From positions 4,278,001-4,342,000 of the forward strand of contig NC_084929.1 in NCBI RefSeq assembly GCF_958298935.1: a stretch of DNA of 64,000 bases. Reading direction: 5' to 3'. This DNA is from Phragmites australis (taxonomy: Eukaryota > Streptophyta > Magnoliopsida > Poales > Poaceae). This document shows positions 12,919 to 22,735 of this stretch, one piece after another. A program made the position numbers and the translations under genes. How positions within the stretch are numbered: position 1 is the stretch's first letter; each line of letters begins with the position of its first letter. The notes beneath the pieces were generated by a model. It did no database searches and was not told where the DNA came from. It saw nothing but the letters and a program-made list of their open reading frames with translations.

Positions 12919-15874
12919 TTTAGATCTGCCATCATCTACGTAACAAAAAGATCCCGGCTCTGCATAACCACCTGAGGGGATAAATTTGGCCTGGTATCGT
13001 AAGTTAAGGGGAGTAAGTAGCTGGTTTTGTAGTCTAGAGGCTTAGGTAGACACGCCCCAATGTTCAAGCGGTAAATAGACTTCCTTTAAAATAACCTAGG
13101 ATTAAAGAACTGAACAGGGGTTTCATGCACTCCACAGAGATTATTTTTCAAGGAGAGTATAATTACATCCAGTAGCTAAAATACCTCACTAATGATCCAG
13201 TAAGACAATCAACTACCTCAAATTTAAGAGAAAGGGCATTGCTCTGTAACTGTTAAGCTCAGATTAGGCAAAATTCAAGAGACAAGAAATTGCTCTGCAA
13301 GTCCTCAACCCAAACATTCTTTCAAAAATATCAGATCGGATTCTTAAAATAATGAGAGCTCTAGTAAAAGATTTAACAAAACTTACAAGGATCCTAAAAG
13401 GTCATTTGACAGTAGAGATAAGAGAAGTCCACAAAGCACAAAGTAGTCAAATGTTTCTAAAACGCTAAGTATGCTACTTAAAGCTCATGATCTCAAGGGA
13501 ATAGAAGTCACCAAAGACATATTCACATAGCAAAATAAGTGCATCCAAAATAAAGGTTCAAATAATTATGTATGATTAAGTGCCAATCATTTGTAAGTGC
13601 ATACTACTGCATACAAACACAAGGTCGAGCATCAGGTAAACTGAAGGGATAAAACAGAAATGGGAGGGGAAAGGCATATTGCCAGCATAACAAGGAAGAA
13701 GTCAATATTCCATAACAAGTATGAATAATTCAAGAGTAAGGTTGACATGGCCACATACCATCTCTGAATAGCTAACATCATAAAGGTCTTCATCATGAGC
13801 CCACTCATCCATGTTAACATCCTGTGCAGGTCGGGAACCATTTGCATAAAGCCAATTCCCTTTCTCAATTTTGCGGCAGTTGGGGCATTGCATAACCCCT
13901 TTGGCATTGAATGCTGATCCAATGCAGTCTGAAAAAAAATATACTTCGCAGTTAGCATACCAAACATTACCAAGCGAAGAAAATTAAGAACATTGCTTTG
14001 GATTAGATCATGCAATAGTAAGTAGCACACCATACAAGAATAAGCAGTACTGCATAAAGTAAACTAGCACACTTTGCACCTCATAATATGCATATTCGTA
14101 GCTCAGGACTGTTCTCAATCAGCAATTCAGCAGCTAATCTTGTCTTACATTCTTCCCAGTAGCTTAGGTCCTATTACACTACAGTGATATTGCATTTACT
14201 TGTAAAAAACAGCAAATTGCATATTGGAAGACCAGGTAGCAGTCAAATTCTTAGGTCCTATTACACTACAGTGATATTGCAATTACTTGTAAAAAAAACA
14301 GCAAATTGCATATTGGAAGACCAGGTAGCAATCAAATTGACAGCCTTAGAAAGCTAATACTTATTTTACCTCCCATAACTCTTTATTTTACAAAGTCAGT
14401 CATCTCAAACCAAGATTTGGTACCATTGACCTTTGGAAGATATGTATAACCGTGTTCAGTACCAGCTAAAGAATTAATGTGATGTTTGAAAGCATGTTTC
14501 GATATTCCTGGCTTCTCAAAATTCCAATATTTATTTGAAGACCATTTAAGCAAAGTAACCATAAACATCATTCAGCAGAATTCAAAACCCCGGTGAACCT
14601 AGTACAAAGAGTGTAGATGACTGAAAAGCAAGAAATATTTGATCAGGAAAGCATGAAAACTGCAAAGCCTCTATCAGATCTCAACCAGAGCTAGATACTG
14701 AATCACCAAAAAAGCAGAGACAAGTTGATACTGCTAAAATAAGTTAAATGAGTACACAGCATATACAAGACATGCATGGTTCCATCCATCATACCTAAGG
14801 GCTTGTTTGGTAATACAAAGACTAGACGCAATCCCTTTGGACGGGCTGGCATATTAGTTCCATTTTAGTACCTATCCTGAGGGATTTTGCCTAATCATTA
14901 TCTATTCAAGCAAGTCCTAAGAGTAATTCAAACACAAAGCTGAAAATTTGCTTTGATTGGCCATCTTAAAACTGCTTAGATTTGCTAAACATTCTCCAAA
15001 TTGCACTTAATTCCAAATATAACATAAAAAGGAAAATAATAGGTGACATTAAGCTGACAACTCCAGAAATTTCCTCCAAGTTTCAATGTTAGCATTTCAT
15101 AGAACATGTTTAGATCCCTCTAGACAGCACTTACAAACTCCACCGTCTGGTCTTCTACCAAAGTTAATTAAAACTAGCTGAATTCCCAAAAGAAACAAGG
15201 GAAATTTGACACATTTTACCTCAAATTCTTGCTGAATCCAGACAAGCTCAACTTCGAGCATGAAACCCAAAAACACAAAGCAGCCATCAAAAATAGCAGA
15301 ACAGCGCAGCTTCCAAATGGTAAAGAAAATTCCACCTTGAACCGATGAAACCACACAAAAGTGCACAAATTGATCCAAAACTAACTCGTGTATGCTCCCA
15401 AATCATCCTCTGGACATCAAATCGATCCCTCAAAATGGCACCTTCCTATCAAGCCAACTATAATAATGTAAATTCGCCCACAAAACCTAACCTATACGGT
15501 AAACCTAAAAGATCCGACCTTTAGAACTTGAAACCCAAAATTCAGCACCGTACCGCCTATAACACTGTAAATTTATCCTAACTCCACCAAATAGAACCAA
15601 ATTCTACGGGCCCTCCGCGTCCAAATTGCTGGAATTGAACCACAAAATTTCAAAACCAAGAACGCATCCGTAGATCCAGCATCCATCGCCGCTTACCTAG
15701 GTGGAACTCGTGGCCGCACTGCAGCCTGGCGGTGGACCTCTCCCCGCCGACAGCGACCACCGCATCGAGGCAGATCGAGCACGACACTGCGGCCGCCTTC
15801 TCCTTCTTCCCGCTCCCCTCCTCCTCCACCGCCCCGACGGCCGCCATGTCCTTCGGCTCCGCCCCGGCGCCCAT
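5331..15874 (-). CDS. RING-H2 E3 ubiquitin ligase, RFI2-like
   Basis: This is a predicted E3 ubiquitin ligase resembling Arabidopsis RFI2, a RING protein of red/far-red light signalling. Exons on the minus strand are 15874-15697, 13928-13759, 7634-7576, 6690-6662, 6587-6185 and 5793-5331. The total is 1302 nt (433 aa), and every phase and GT/AG border fits. The RING-H2 motif crosses the first intron. It reads CSICLDAVVAVGGERS, then LQCGHEFHLDCIGSAF, then QCPNCRKIEKGNWLYANG, giving Cx2C, CxHx2Hx2C and Cx2C. Next come an acidic patch (DEWAHDEDLYDVSYSEM), a conserved PFRFHWCPFGRLPQLPS block and EEGESSPPVTFHDFMGQH. A long Ser/Pro/Gly/His-rich tail without known domains ends in HTPRM. The start chosen is ATG 15874 (MGAGAEPKD); ATG 15847 is an alternative. 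Intron 2 is about 6.1 kb long because of a copia insertion. The function in this plant is inferred from similarity only. Confidence 0.9.
7499..7622. repeat. Partial duplication of RFI2-like exon 3
   Basis: A 41-bp block at 7499-7539 repeats 7582-7622 with a single T/C difference. The right copy is the 3' two-thirds of exon 3; the left copy lies 37 bp into intron 3. Part of the neighbouring intron sequence (TGTTACATGAAAATTA, near 7425 and 7538) is also repeated, so this is a local rearrangement. The left copy lacks the exon's acceptor and a good donor, so it is unlikely to be spliced in. Confidence 0.7.
8057..8148 (+). repeat. Truncated 5' LTR of the copia element
   Basis: It matches the first 90 or so bases of the 3' LTR, including CAACAGTAAGG and the TATA-like CTATATATTGG. 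It then jumps directly into gag coding sequence, so U5 and the primer-binding site are missing. Confidence 0.85.
8160..12214 (+). pseudogene. Copia gag-pol remnant
   Basis: The polyprotein remnant is broken by in-frame stops and a few frame changes. Gag begins near 8170 (SNYADWSLITKVMLQARGL). The zinc knuckle near 8892-8936 is damaged: its second Cys is Tyr, and the Trp before AKDC is a stop (TGA). The protease starts near 9115 with WYFDTGATNYMTS. Integrase runs from about 9615 to 10370 with GDASRYMW, TDNGGEF and QQNGVVERRNQ. Reverse transcriptase runs from about 10725 to 11680 and includes KHKARLVAKGYVQQPGVDF and the catalytic YVDDLIITG near 11251. RNase H near 11920-12190 carries NQSTIALCKN and HERSKHIDVRYHFI. 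It has no intact open frame and is not expected to make protein. Confidence 0.88.
12198..12215 (+). other. Polypurine tract of the copia element
   Basis: The purine-rich stretch ACTTTGGGGGAGTAA sits directly before the 3' LTR, where plus-strand DNA synthesis would be primed. Confidence 0.65.
12216..12485 (+). repeat. 3' LTR of the copia element
   Basis: 270 bp, beginning TGTTGAGTAAATCC and ending CCAAATCCAACA, so the terminal bases TGTTG and CAACA form a short inverted repeat. It contains CTATATATTGGG (a TATA-like site) and a C-tract at about 12310. The flanking ATGCA matches the left side. Confidence 0.9.
12480..12567. repeat. 44-bp tandem duplication spanning the copia right junction
   Basis: Two copies, period 44, with one or two differences. 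Each starts CCAACAATGCATGATC. The unit includes the last six bases of the LTR plus the target site, so the duplication happened after the insertion. Confidence 0.8.
12568..13758. other. Remainder of RFI2-like intron 2
   Basis: Apart from the microsatellite I see no recognisable gene or element here. The sequence is moderately AT-rich, as expected of an intron. Confidence 0.4.
12886..12918. repeat. AC/AG microsatellite
   Basis: A short (AC)n run continues directly into (AG)n. It lies inside intron 2 of the RFI2-like gene. Confidence 0.9.
14163..14339. repeat. 87-bp tandem duplication in RFI2-like intron 1
   Basis: Two adjacent copies of a unit starting CTTAGGTCCTATTACACTAC, at 14163-14249 and 14250-14339. 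They differ by two substitutions and a longer A-run in the second copy. Confidence 0.85.
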
Positions 15875-16837
15875 ACCTTCCCCCTCCTCCTCCCTTTCCT
15901 CCCCTTCACCAACCACGGAATTTCTTGGCCGGATCCCACCAAATCCGAGCCGGGTCGAGGCAAAATGGAGCACGGAACGGCCGCCCGGACGACGGCGAGG
16001 CTGCACCAGGACCGGAACCGGGCCCCGCGCCTCGGGGTGCTCGCGCCCTGTCCAATCACGAGGGACGCCTCCTCCTGCCCCCGTCCTCCTCCTCCTCCCT
16101 CTCTCCTCTATCTGCTCGCCTCCACGACAAATTAGGGAAAAAGAATTTTCTGGGAAAACAGAGAGGAGGGGAATGAGATGGATGTTTCGCTAGTAAGGCC
16201 TCGGGAAATTGGGTATTCCAGCTTTGCCTGTAGTAACTAACTCTAGATTGGCCGCCGACACGTTTCTCCATTGTCTAAAAATTTTGGTTTAACCGGACTG
16301 TGCCGTCTGCATGTGTAGTCCCTTTTTTCTCTCCTCTTTTTCTTATTCTTCTTTTTTTCCTTCCTCATTTATCCAAGATAAAAAAAAGTTACTGGCTATG
16401 AAGCAGTAGAAGAGCTAGAGCCCTTGATCCACCCCTAGATTTTTTTCTTATTTATATGTTGTCTTTCTTATATCACTGTATATCGTCTAACAATCATGTG
16501 AAAATAGTTGATTGTAAAAAAAACTTGTGCATATATGGAATATGAGTGTGCTTTGTGGGTAAAGAAACGGCATGAAAGAAGGGAAGTTATATTTTCATTT
16601 AATTTGCCGTTTACCGCTCTCTACTCCTCTTCCTATCCTAAATTTTAGCAAAAATAACCTTAAAAAGACCTCTTCAACCAATTCTCTACCTGACTCTCTA
16701 ATTTTAGAGCTCCCTATTTACCCTTTCTTACTCTCTACATCTAGCAAATAGAAGAGACTCTATCCGCTTGTTGCTGCTCTTGCGCGGGTAAGGAGATGAG
16801 AGTGGAAAAGAGAGGAAGTGAGGGCTAACAGGTGAAC
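15875..16837. promoter_or_regulatory. RFI2-like 5' UTR/promoter side and spacer
   Basis: The GC-rich segment to about 16150 is likely the leader and promoter of the minus-strand RING gene. Polypyrimidine tracts follow at 16320-16370. Beyond that the DNA is AT-rich and I see no gene. Confidence 0.4.
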
Positions 16838-17136
16838 GTGTATTGTAAGAGTAGTTACCATATAAATACATACGTTATAAAAGCAGTTAACTCACAAACA
16901 CACCTGTTATAAAAACAAATACCATACAAGCGCACGCGTTGTAAGAGCAATTACCACATAAGCACACATGTTGTAAGAATTTGTAAGAGCAGTTAGCACA
17001 AGCACACACGTTGTAAGAGCAGTTGCTACACAAGTACACGTGTTGTAAGAACAGTTGTTATATAAGCACACACGTTGAAAGAATTTATAAAAACAGTTAT
17101 TATATAAGCATATGCGTTGTAAGAGTAGTTGGAAAT
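16838..17136. repeat. About 33-bp imperfect tandem array (roughly nine units)
   Basis: The repeated core reads GTTGTAAGAGCAGTTACCAC followed by ATAAGCACACAC, with a few variants. Two units carry an extra AATTTGTAAGAG or AATTTATAAAAA insertion, which suggests a higher-order pair. The unit length of about 32-33 bp is not a codon multiple, and no open frame spans the array. Confidence 0.75.
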
Positions 17137-17519
17137 ATAGCCGTAAAAAATGACACCGTTTAAATATGAAACGGTTATATGTTAGTTACAAGATATTAAT
17201 AAAATAGATGTAAGTGAATTATAGAAAGACAAATTTAGAAAACTGATTGGAGCACGCTAAAAATTAAGAAAGAAAATCTAGATAAAAAATTATCTATTTA
17301 TGAGAATAGAAAATCCGAAATAAGAAATAAATTGAAGTTGCTCTTAACTATCTATCACGCTATGTGAACACTTAATAGCATAAAAACAACAGAAAGAGTG
17401 AATAGAGACACTTCAGGGATGTGACACTTTCTCACTAATAACAATAGCCCCGATACATCACAAGCTCACATTCGTATTTGACCTGCAATAATACGAGCTT
17501 AGGGTACACCGACGGCAAT
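17137..17519. other. AT-rich spacer
   Basis: No gene or element recognised. Confidence 0.35.
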
Positions 17520-17656
17520 ATTCAGACAGTGAGCCAAATGAAAGCACTGGAGTAGCACCCAAGGGCTATTTCGTGATTATCTAACCGTATTCAGACAGTG
17601 AGCCAAATGAAAGCACTGGAGTAGCACCCAAGGGCTATTTCGTGATTATCTAACCG
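17520..17656. repeat. 69-bp perfect tandem duplication
   Basis: Copies at 17520-17588 and 17589-17656 are identical over 68 bases. Each starts ATTCAGACAGTGAGCC and ends TCTAACCG. The identity points to a recent event. Confidence 0.92.
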
Positions 17657-17943
17657 ATAGGGGTGCCACGCGCAAAAGGTAGGCCACCGTTTTCTCCTCG
17701 TCGTTTAGAAAACGAACCGTACTTCCTCTCCTCGCGTAGTCCGACTGTCCGAGGCAGGCCTACCGAGCGCAGCACCGCACCGGAGCCATCTGTACGAGCG
17801 ACACGCAGCCGTCCGATGCAGATCCGACGGGCACCACTGCGTCCTACGCTAACCTTTCGTGCGGGGCCCCCCTCGTGTGCGAAGGAAAGGAATCGGCGGC
17901 GCGGGGCGGGGCGCGTCCGCACCAAGGGAAGAAAAAGGTATCT
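17657..17943. other. GC-rich spacer without a recognised gene
   Basis: Open frames exist on both strands but have low-complexity Arg/Pro/Ser composition and no family resemblance. I read them as chance frames in GC-rich DNA. Confidence 0.35.
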
Positions 17944-19408
17944 GCTTTATGACCAGGCCTCTGGGCCCGGACCAGTGGGTCCCGTACGTCAGTGAAGGCT
18001 AGTCGTCAGGCGTGGGTGCCCCCCGCAGGGTTGACCGCGGTGGGACGAGGCGGTCAGCGGTGTGACGTGCGATTACGTACGCGAGAGACCCATGGCCTCA
18101 TGCTCATGCATAATGCATTTTCAGCATGATATGGACTTGGGATATTTGGTGCAAAAGTGACCCGAGCTCATTTGAAACGCAAGAACTCGATATAAAATTA
18201 TTGGAAAAAAATTGCTAAGATAAAGTTCAATTTCTACATATGATATATGATGATATAGCGCCACTCTAAATTGATCGACCCATCCGATTCTAAGGTTGTA
18301 GAGTTATAATTTGGTAGAACTTTGATATTACTACGATTCAGTTAAACTTTTTGTAGGATCATACTTTTTTTCACTCATATGTATATGCCCTTTCAATTGC
18401 AAATTCATGCCCACTATAAACTTTCATAAATATCATATTGTTTCATTGTGCTACAATTTTATAAATAAAAAGTTACAAAATTATAATTTTAGAAATGCAT
18501 TGGCATTGAAATACATGGTAGATTTTAAAAAGACGACTCTTTTGCATAATCAAATTGGATCTTTGGGATTCTACAATTTGTGATCCTACAGGAAACCTCC
18601 TTCAATCCGATATCAATTCTAACAACCTTACATGCGGGGATAAGAAAAAAGGTTCATATATTTCAAACCGGAGCCTAAACCCAACCACCCTTTCTGCAAT
18701 GTGTTAATTTTCAAGGGCTTGAAATCACCTAGTACTTCCAACTACATATGGTTGAGGTGGATGATGTCCGACTGAAAAATAAGTTGGTTTCAATAAGTCG
18801 TGGAGTTTGATCACAGGCACCAACACTTCTTTACTACTTAAAAAATACATAATGATTTTCGCACATTCCTATATCCTACCTTCACGTCCTGCCCTTGCTC
18901 CTGGTCCACGCCTGTGTTTCCACCCGCCCTCCTCCACCAAACTACTCTCCTCAAATCACGTCCCGGTTTTCTTGCCAATCAAGACCTCCAAACTCCACCA
19001 TCGCTCTGTTCCTTCCAAACTCAAAAGCCTTGGCAATCTCCGTGGCACAAGGAAAACCCTAGCCGCCGCCATGACCTTCCTTCCCTCTACCGCTACCATC
19101 TCCCTCTGTGTGCCCCTCCACCAAGGCTCCTCCTCCCGGTGCCGCTCTGCCCTCCCCACTACCATCAATTCCATAGCCAACTCCAACTCCACGTCTCCGC
19201 ACCCCATCCTTTCCTCCCTCCGCCTCACTGCCTTCGCCGTCGTCCTCCTCGTGGCCACCACCCCAGCAATCGCTTGCACCCCGTCCCTACCACCGCCCAC
19301 GCCCCTACCGATCGCACTAACGGCCACGGTCTCCCCCAACAACCCCATCCCCCGTTGATGACTCCCATCCCTTTGAAAAACTCATTGTCGAGACTGTCGC
19401 ACTCGTCC
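17944..19408. repeat. Left copy of a 1.465-kb tandem duplication
   Basis: Starts GCTTTATGACC(A/T)GGCCTCTGGG. It is followed by the same order of landmarks as the right copy: GAGAGACCCATGGCCTCATG, GCATAATGCATTTTCAGCAT, GGTTCATATATT, and the start of a plastid-protein gene. The copies differ by scattered substitutions and small indels. Confidence 0.85.
19071..19408 (+). pseudogene. 5' fragment of a plastid TPR-protein gene (left copy)
   Basis: ATG at 19071 gives MTFLPSTATISLC and then a Ser-rich transit-peptide-like segment. It continues into a hydrophobic stretch (AVVLLVATTPAIACTPS), which looks like a plastid or thylakoid-lumen targeting signal. In another frame it continues as DDSHPFEKLIVETVALVR, matching the right copy. 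It is cut by the start of the second duplication unit, so the TPR part is absent. Confidence 0.55.
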
Positions 19409-20856
19409 GCTTTATGACCTGGCCTCTGGGTCCGGACCAGTGGGTCCCATATGTCAGAGAAGGCTAATCATCAGGCGTGGGTGCGAGGCGGTTAGCAGTG
19501 TGACGTGCAATTACATACGCGAGAGACCCATGGCCTCATGCTCATGCATAATGCATTTTCAGCATGATATGGACTTGGGATATTTGGTGCAAAAGTGACC
19601 CGAGCTCATTTGAAACGCAAGAACTCGATATAAAATTATTGGAAAAAATCGCTAAGATAAGGTTCAATTCCTACATATGATATATGATGATATATCGCCA
19701 CTCTAAATTGATCGACCAATCCGATTCTAAGGTTAGAGTTGTAATTTGTTATTGATATTACTACCATTCAGTTAAACTTTTTGTAGGACCTTTTTTTTTT
19801 TACTCATCTGTATATGCCCTTTCAATGCAAATTCATGCCCATTATAAACTTTCATAATTATCATATTGTTTCATTGTGCTACAATTTTATAAATAAAAAG
19901 TTACAAAATTACTATAATTTTATAAATGCATTGGTATTAAAATACATGGTAGATTTTAAAAAGACAACTCTTTTGCATAATCAAATTGGATCTTTGCGAT
20001 CCTACAATTTATTATCCTACCAGGAAACCTCCTCCAATCCGGTATGGATTCTAACAACCTTACACATGGGGATAAGAAAAGGTTCATATATTCCAAATGG
20101 GAGCCTAAATCCCCACAACCCTTCTGCAATTTGTTAATTTTTAAGGGCTTGAGATCACCTTATTACTTCCAACTACATATGGGTTGAGGTGGATGATGTC
20201 GACTGAAAAATAAGTTGGTTTCAATAAGTCGCGGAGCTCGATCACAGGGGCCAACACTTCTCTACTACTTAAAAAATATATAGTGGTTCTCGTACCTTCC
20301 TGTATCCTACCTCCATGTCCTGCCCTCCCCCACGTTTTGCACTCACTTCTAACCCACGCATACGCTTTCACCTGCCAACCTCCACAAAATTACTCTCCCC
20401 AAATCACGTCCCGGTTTCTTTGCCGATCAAGACCTCCAAACTTCTCCATCACTCTGTTCCTTCCAAACTCAAAATCCTTGGCAATCTCAATGCCACAATG
20501 AAAACCTTAGTCACTGCCATGGCCTTCCTTCCCTATACTGCTACCATTTCACTCTGTGCTCCCCTCCCCCTAGCCTCCTCCTCCCGGCGCCCCTCTGCCC
20601 TCCCCATTGTCATCAATTCCACAGCCAACTTCAACTCCACATCTCCGCACCCCATCCTTTCCTCCCTCCGCCTCGTGGCCTCCGTCGTTGTCCTCCTCGC
20701 AGCCACCACCCCGGCAATTGCTTGCACCACGTCCCTGCCCCCGTCCACGCCCCCATCAACCGCACTAACGGCCATGGTCTCCCCGACGACCTCATCCTCG
20801 ATGACAATTCCCACCCAATTGAGAAGCTCATTGTCGAGACCGCTACGCTCGTCTGC
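19409..20856. repeat. Right copy of the 1.465-kb tandem duplication
   Basis: This is the partner of 17944-19408. The left copy stops at the gene position CTCGTCCGC; the right copy continues through the same point into the rest of the gene. The junction shares the short word GCTTTATGACC with the left boundary. Confidence 0.85.
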
Positions 20857-21202
20857 TTCGACAACAGGGACCTCGCGCGCGCGTCTCTTATCCGCCACCT
20901 TCGGGGGCGACGAGATCTACGCATGCCTCCTCGCACCGCATGCGCTATTCGTGGACGACAAGGTAGAGGAGGCGATCGCCGCCTTCGAGGAGCTCGCGCA
21001 AGAGGACCCCGACGACTACCATCCCCTGTTATATCAGGGCATGTTGTACTTCACTCTGGGCAAGATGGAGGAATCGGTTTCAGTGCTTGTGCGCTGCCAC
21101 GAGGTTGTCGGCGACAAATTCGATCCTAATTTCACAACGATTTCCTTGCGAGCCGATGCGGCGATGACGGACGCGAAATCGGTGCAAAGAAGATGGAGGT
21201 AG
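20498..21202 (+). pseudogene. Plastid TPR-like (SLOW GREEN1 / lumen common family) gene, probably frameshifted
   Basis: ATG 20498 (or 20519) opens a transit-peptide-like N-terminus and a hydrophobic segment (VVVLLAATTPAIACTTS). The C-terminal part has a TPR-like unit, KVEEAIAAFEELAQEDPDDY then LLYQGMLYFTLGKMEESVS. This resembles the last repeats of plastid SG1 / chloroplast lumen common family proteins. The open frame is continuous to 21202, but the middle section has the family-like reading (LPDDLILDDNSHPIEKLIVE) in a different frame. That suggests two compensating indels. It is much shorter than the usual family member of 300 or more residues. I favour a truncated, decaying gene copy. Confidence 0.5.
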
Positions 21203-22735
21203 AGGCGCGTGAGCCAATGAAGGTGTGAGTGGACTCTGTGAAGGTGATATGCTCTAGAGGTAATCATAAAGATGATTGTATCACACGTCTATGTTAATGT
21301 ACTTCTGAATAATGTGTTACTCCAATAATGATTATCGTTTACATTGATTGACAAGTATGTGACTTGTTCATGAAACTCTTTGTTTATATCATGATGTTAT
21401 TCTTAGTCGATCGCTAATCGCATATCATTGTGATGATACACAAGACCATCACTTGATTGATGATTACGTTTTACGGATCATAGGTATAGACATACAAGGT
21501 TAATAATGTGGACATTTATGTTAGAGAATATTATATTAGATAGATCTACCTTGAGATACTGCTGGGATTATTATTTATAATATGCCATCAGTTGTTATCT
21601 CGAATGGTGTACCTGTAGTATCCTTAGACCTGAGATCGTCATTGATTCCCATAATGTGTAGTGGCATACTTTGAGGCTGTCAAACGCTATTTCATAACTG
21701 AGTAGTCATAAAGGTAGTTTTCGGGTTTGTCATGAAACATGTCGTGGGGTATGAGCGATCAAGATGAAATTTGCCTCTCTTCGATAATATGAGAGATATC
21801 TCTGAGCCCCTCGAAGTAGTTAGATTGAGAAAATACATGGCCATGCTAATATGATTAAAGAGTTAATCATGATGAATTCACTACTTGATCGAGTGAATAA
21901 TCGAGCTATCACAAGGGTGGAACGTATCTCACCTTGAGCTTGACTGGTATCGTGAGGCGAAGGGATTGATGTATGTGTAAATCAAGTTTCAACCGATATG
22001 ATCTTTTATATATACTCGGGAGTCAACATATCCTACTAGAGACCGCTATTAATTTCAGTTTGGAAAGGGTTTTCGATTCGTAGTCGTTTGTACATGAACG
22101 TAACGGGTCACACGCTTAATGGGTTGGAACAAATTATGCGAATTGAATTCGTATATGAGTTTTTATTGGATTGTAATCCATGAGAAGTTAGAGTCGTAAA
22201 GGTCTTCTAACGTGGGAGCCCATTGACAAGCTCTATATAAGGAGATACGTGGGTAGGACATGCTAAGTTTGAGCCACTCTGAAACCTTATTCGCAGCCTT
22301 CCACACGATCTTCCAAAATTCTAGCCACGCGTGTGGTACTAGCACATCGGTGCTCGGTGTTTTCTGCCCAGTATGTGTTGATACCATAGAGACGCTACTG
22401 CTATTTGTGGCACTGATCTTCTCGGCGAGTTGAACACGATGTGCTCGGAGTTGGTCGAGGAGCACGACCACTTGCTCGGAGTTGGTCGAGGAGCACGACT
22501 ACTTGCTCGGAGTTGGTTAAGGAGCGTGACCACCTGCGCGGGGCTGATCGCGGATCTGATCAAGAAACTGCTCGAGGAGTTTGACGCGCACGATGTTGGA
22601 TCGGTCTACTTCAACTCTTCTTTCGCTGCACTGCGCGTCGAACGGTAACGATCTATGATCTCATAGTAGTATGATTTTCTGAGTGAATACAGTAGAAATT
22701 TTTTATTTAAACTATGTAGGAACGAGAACAGCGAC
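21203..22735 (+). repeat. Probable LTR-like repeat (copia type), ends not fixed
   Basis: Begins near 21240 with TGATATGCTCTAGAGGTAATCATAA, reminiscent of the start of grass copia LTRs. A promoter-like CTATATAAGGAGATACGTG lies at about 22231. No coding domain follows. I could not find a convincing matching end or target-site duplication. The call rests on style and on remembered grass LTRs. Confidence 0.4.
22442..22534. repeat. 31-bp triplication
   Basis: Three consecutive units start TGCTCGGAGTTGGT at 22442, 22473 and 22504. The third is the most diverged. They lie in the 3' part of the LTR-like sequence. Confidence 0.85.

Noticed and set aside
16838..17136. CRISPR-like array of short regular repeats
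   Set aside because: The units are contiguous and diverged with no unique spacers, in a plant nuclear context with no cas genes.
17650..17995. Arg/Pro-rich open frames on both strands
   Set aside because: Composition-driven; no domain, no conserved start context and partly inside the tandem duplication.
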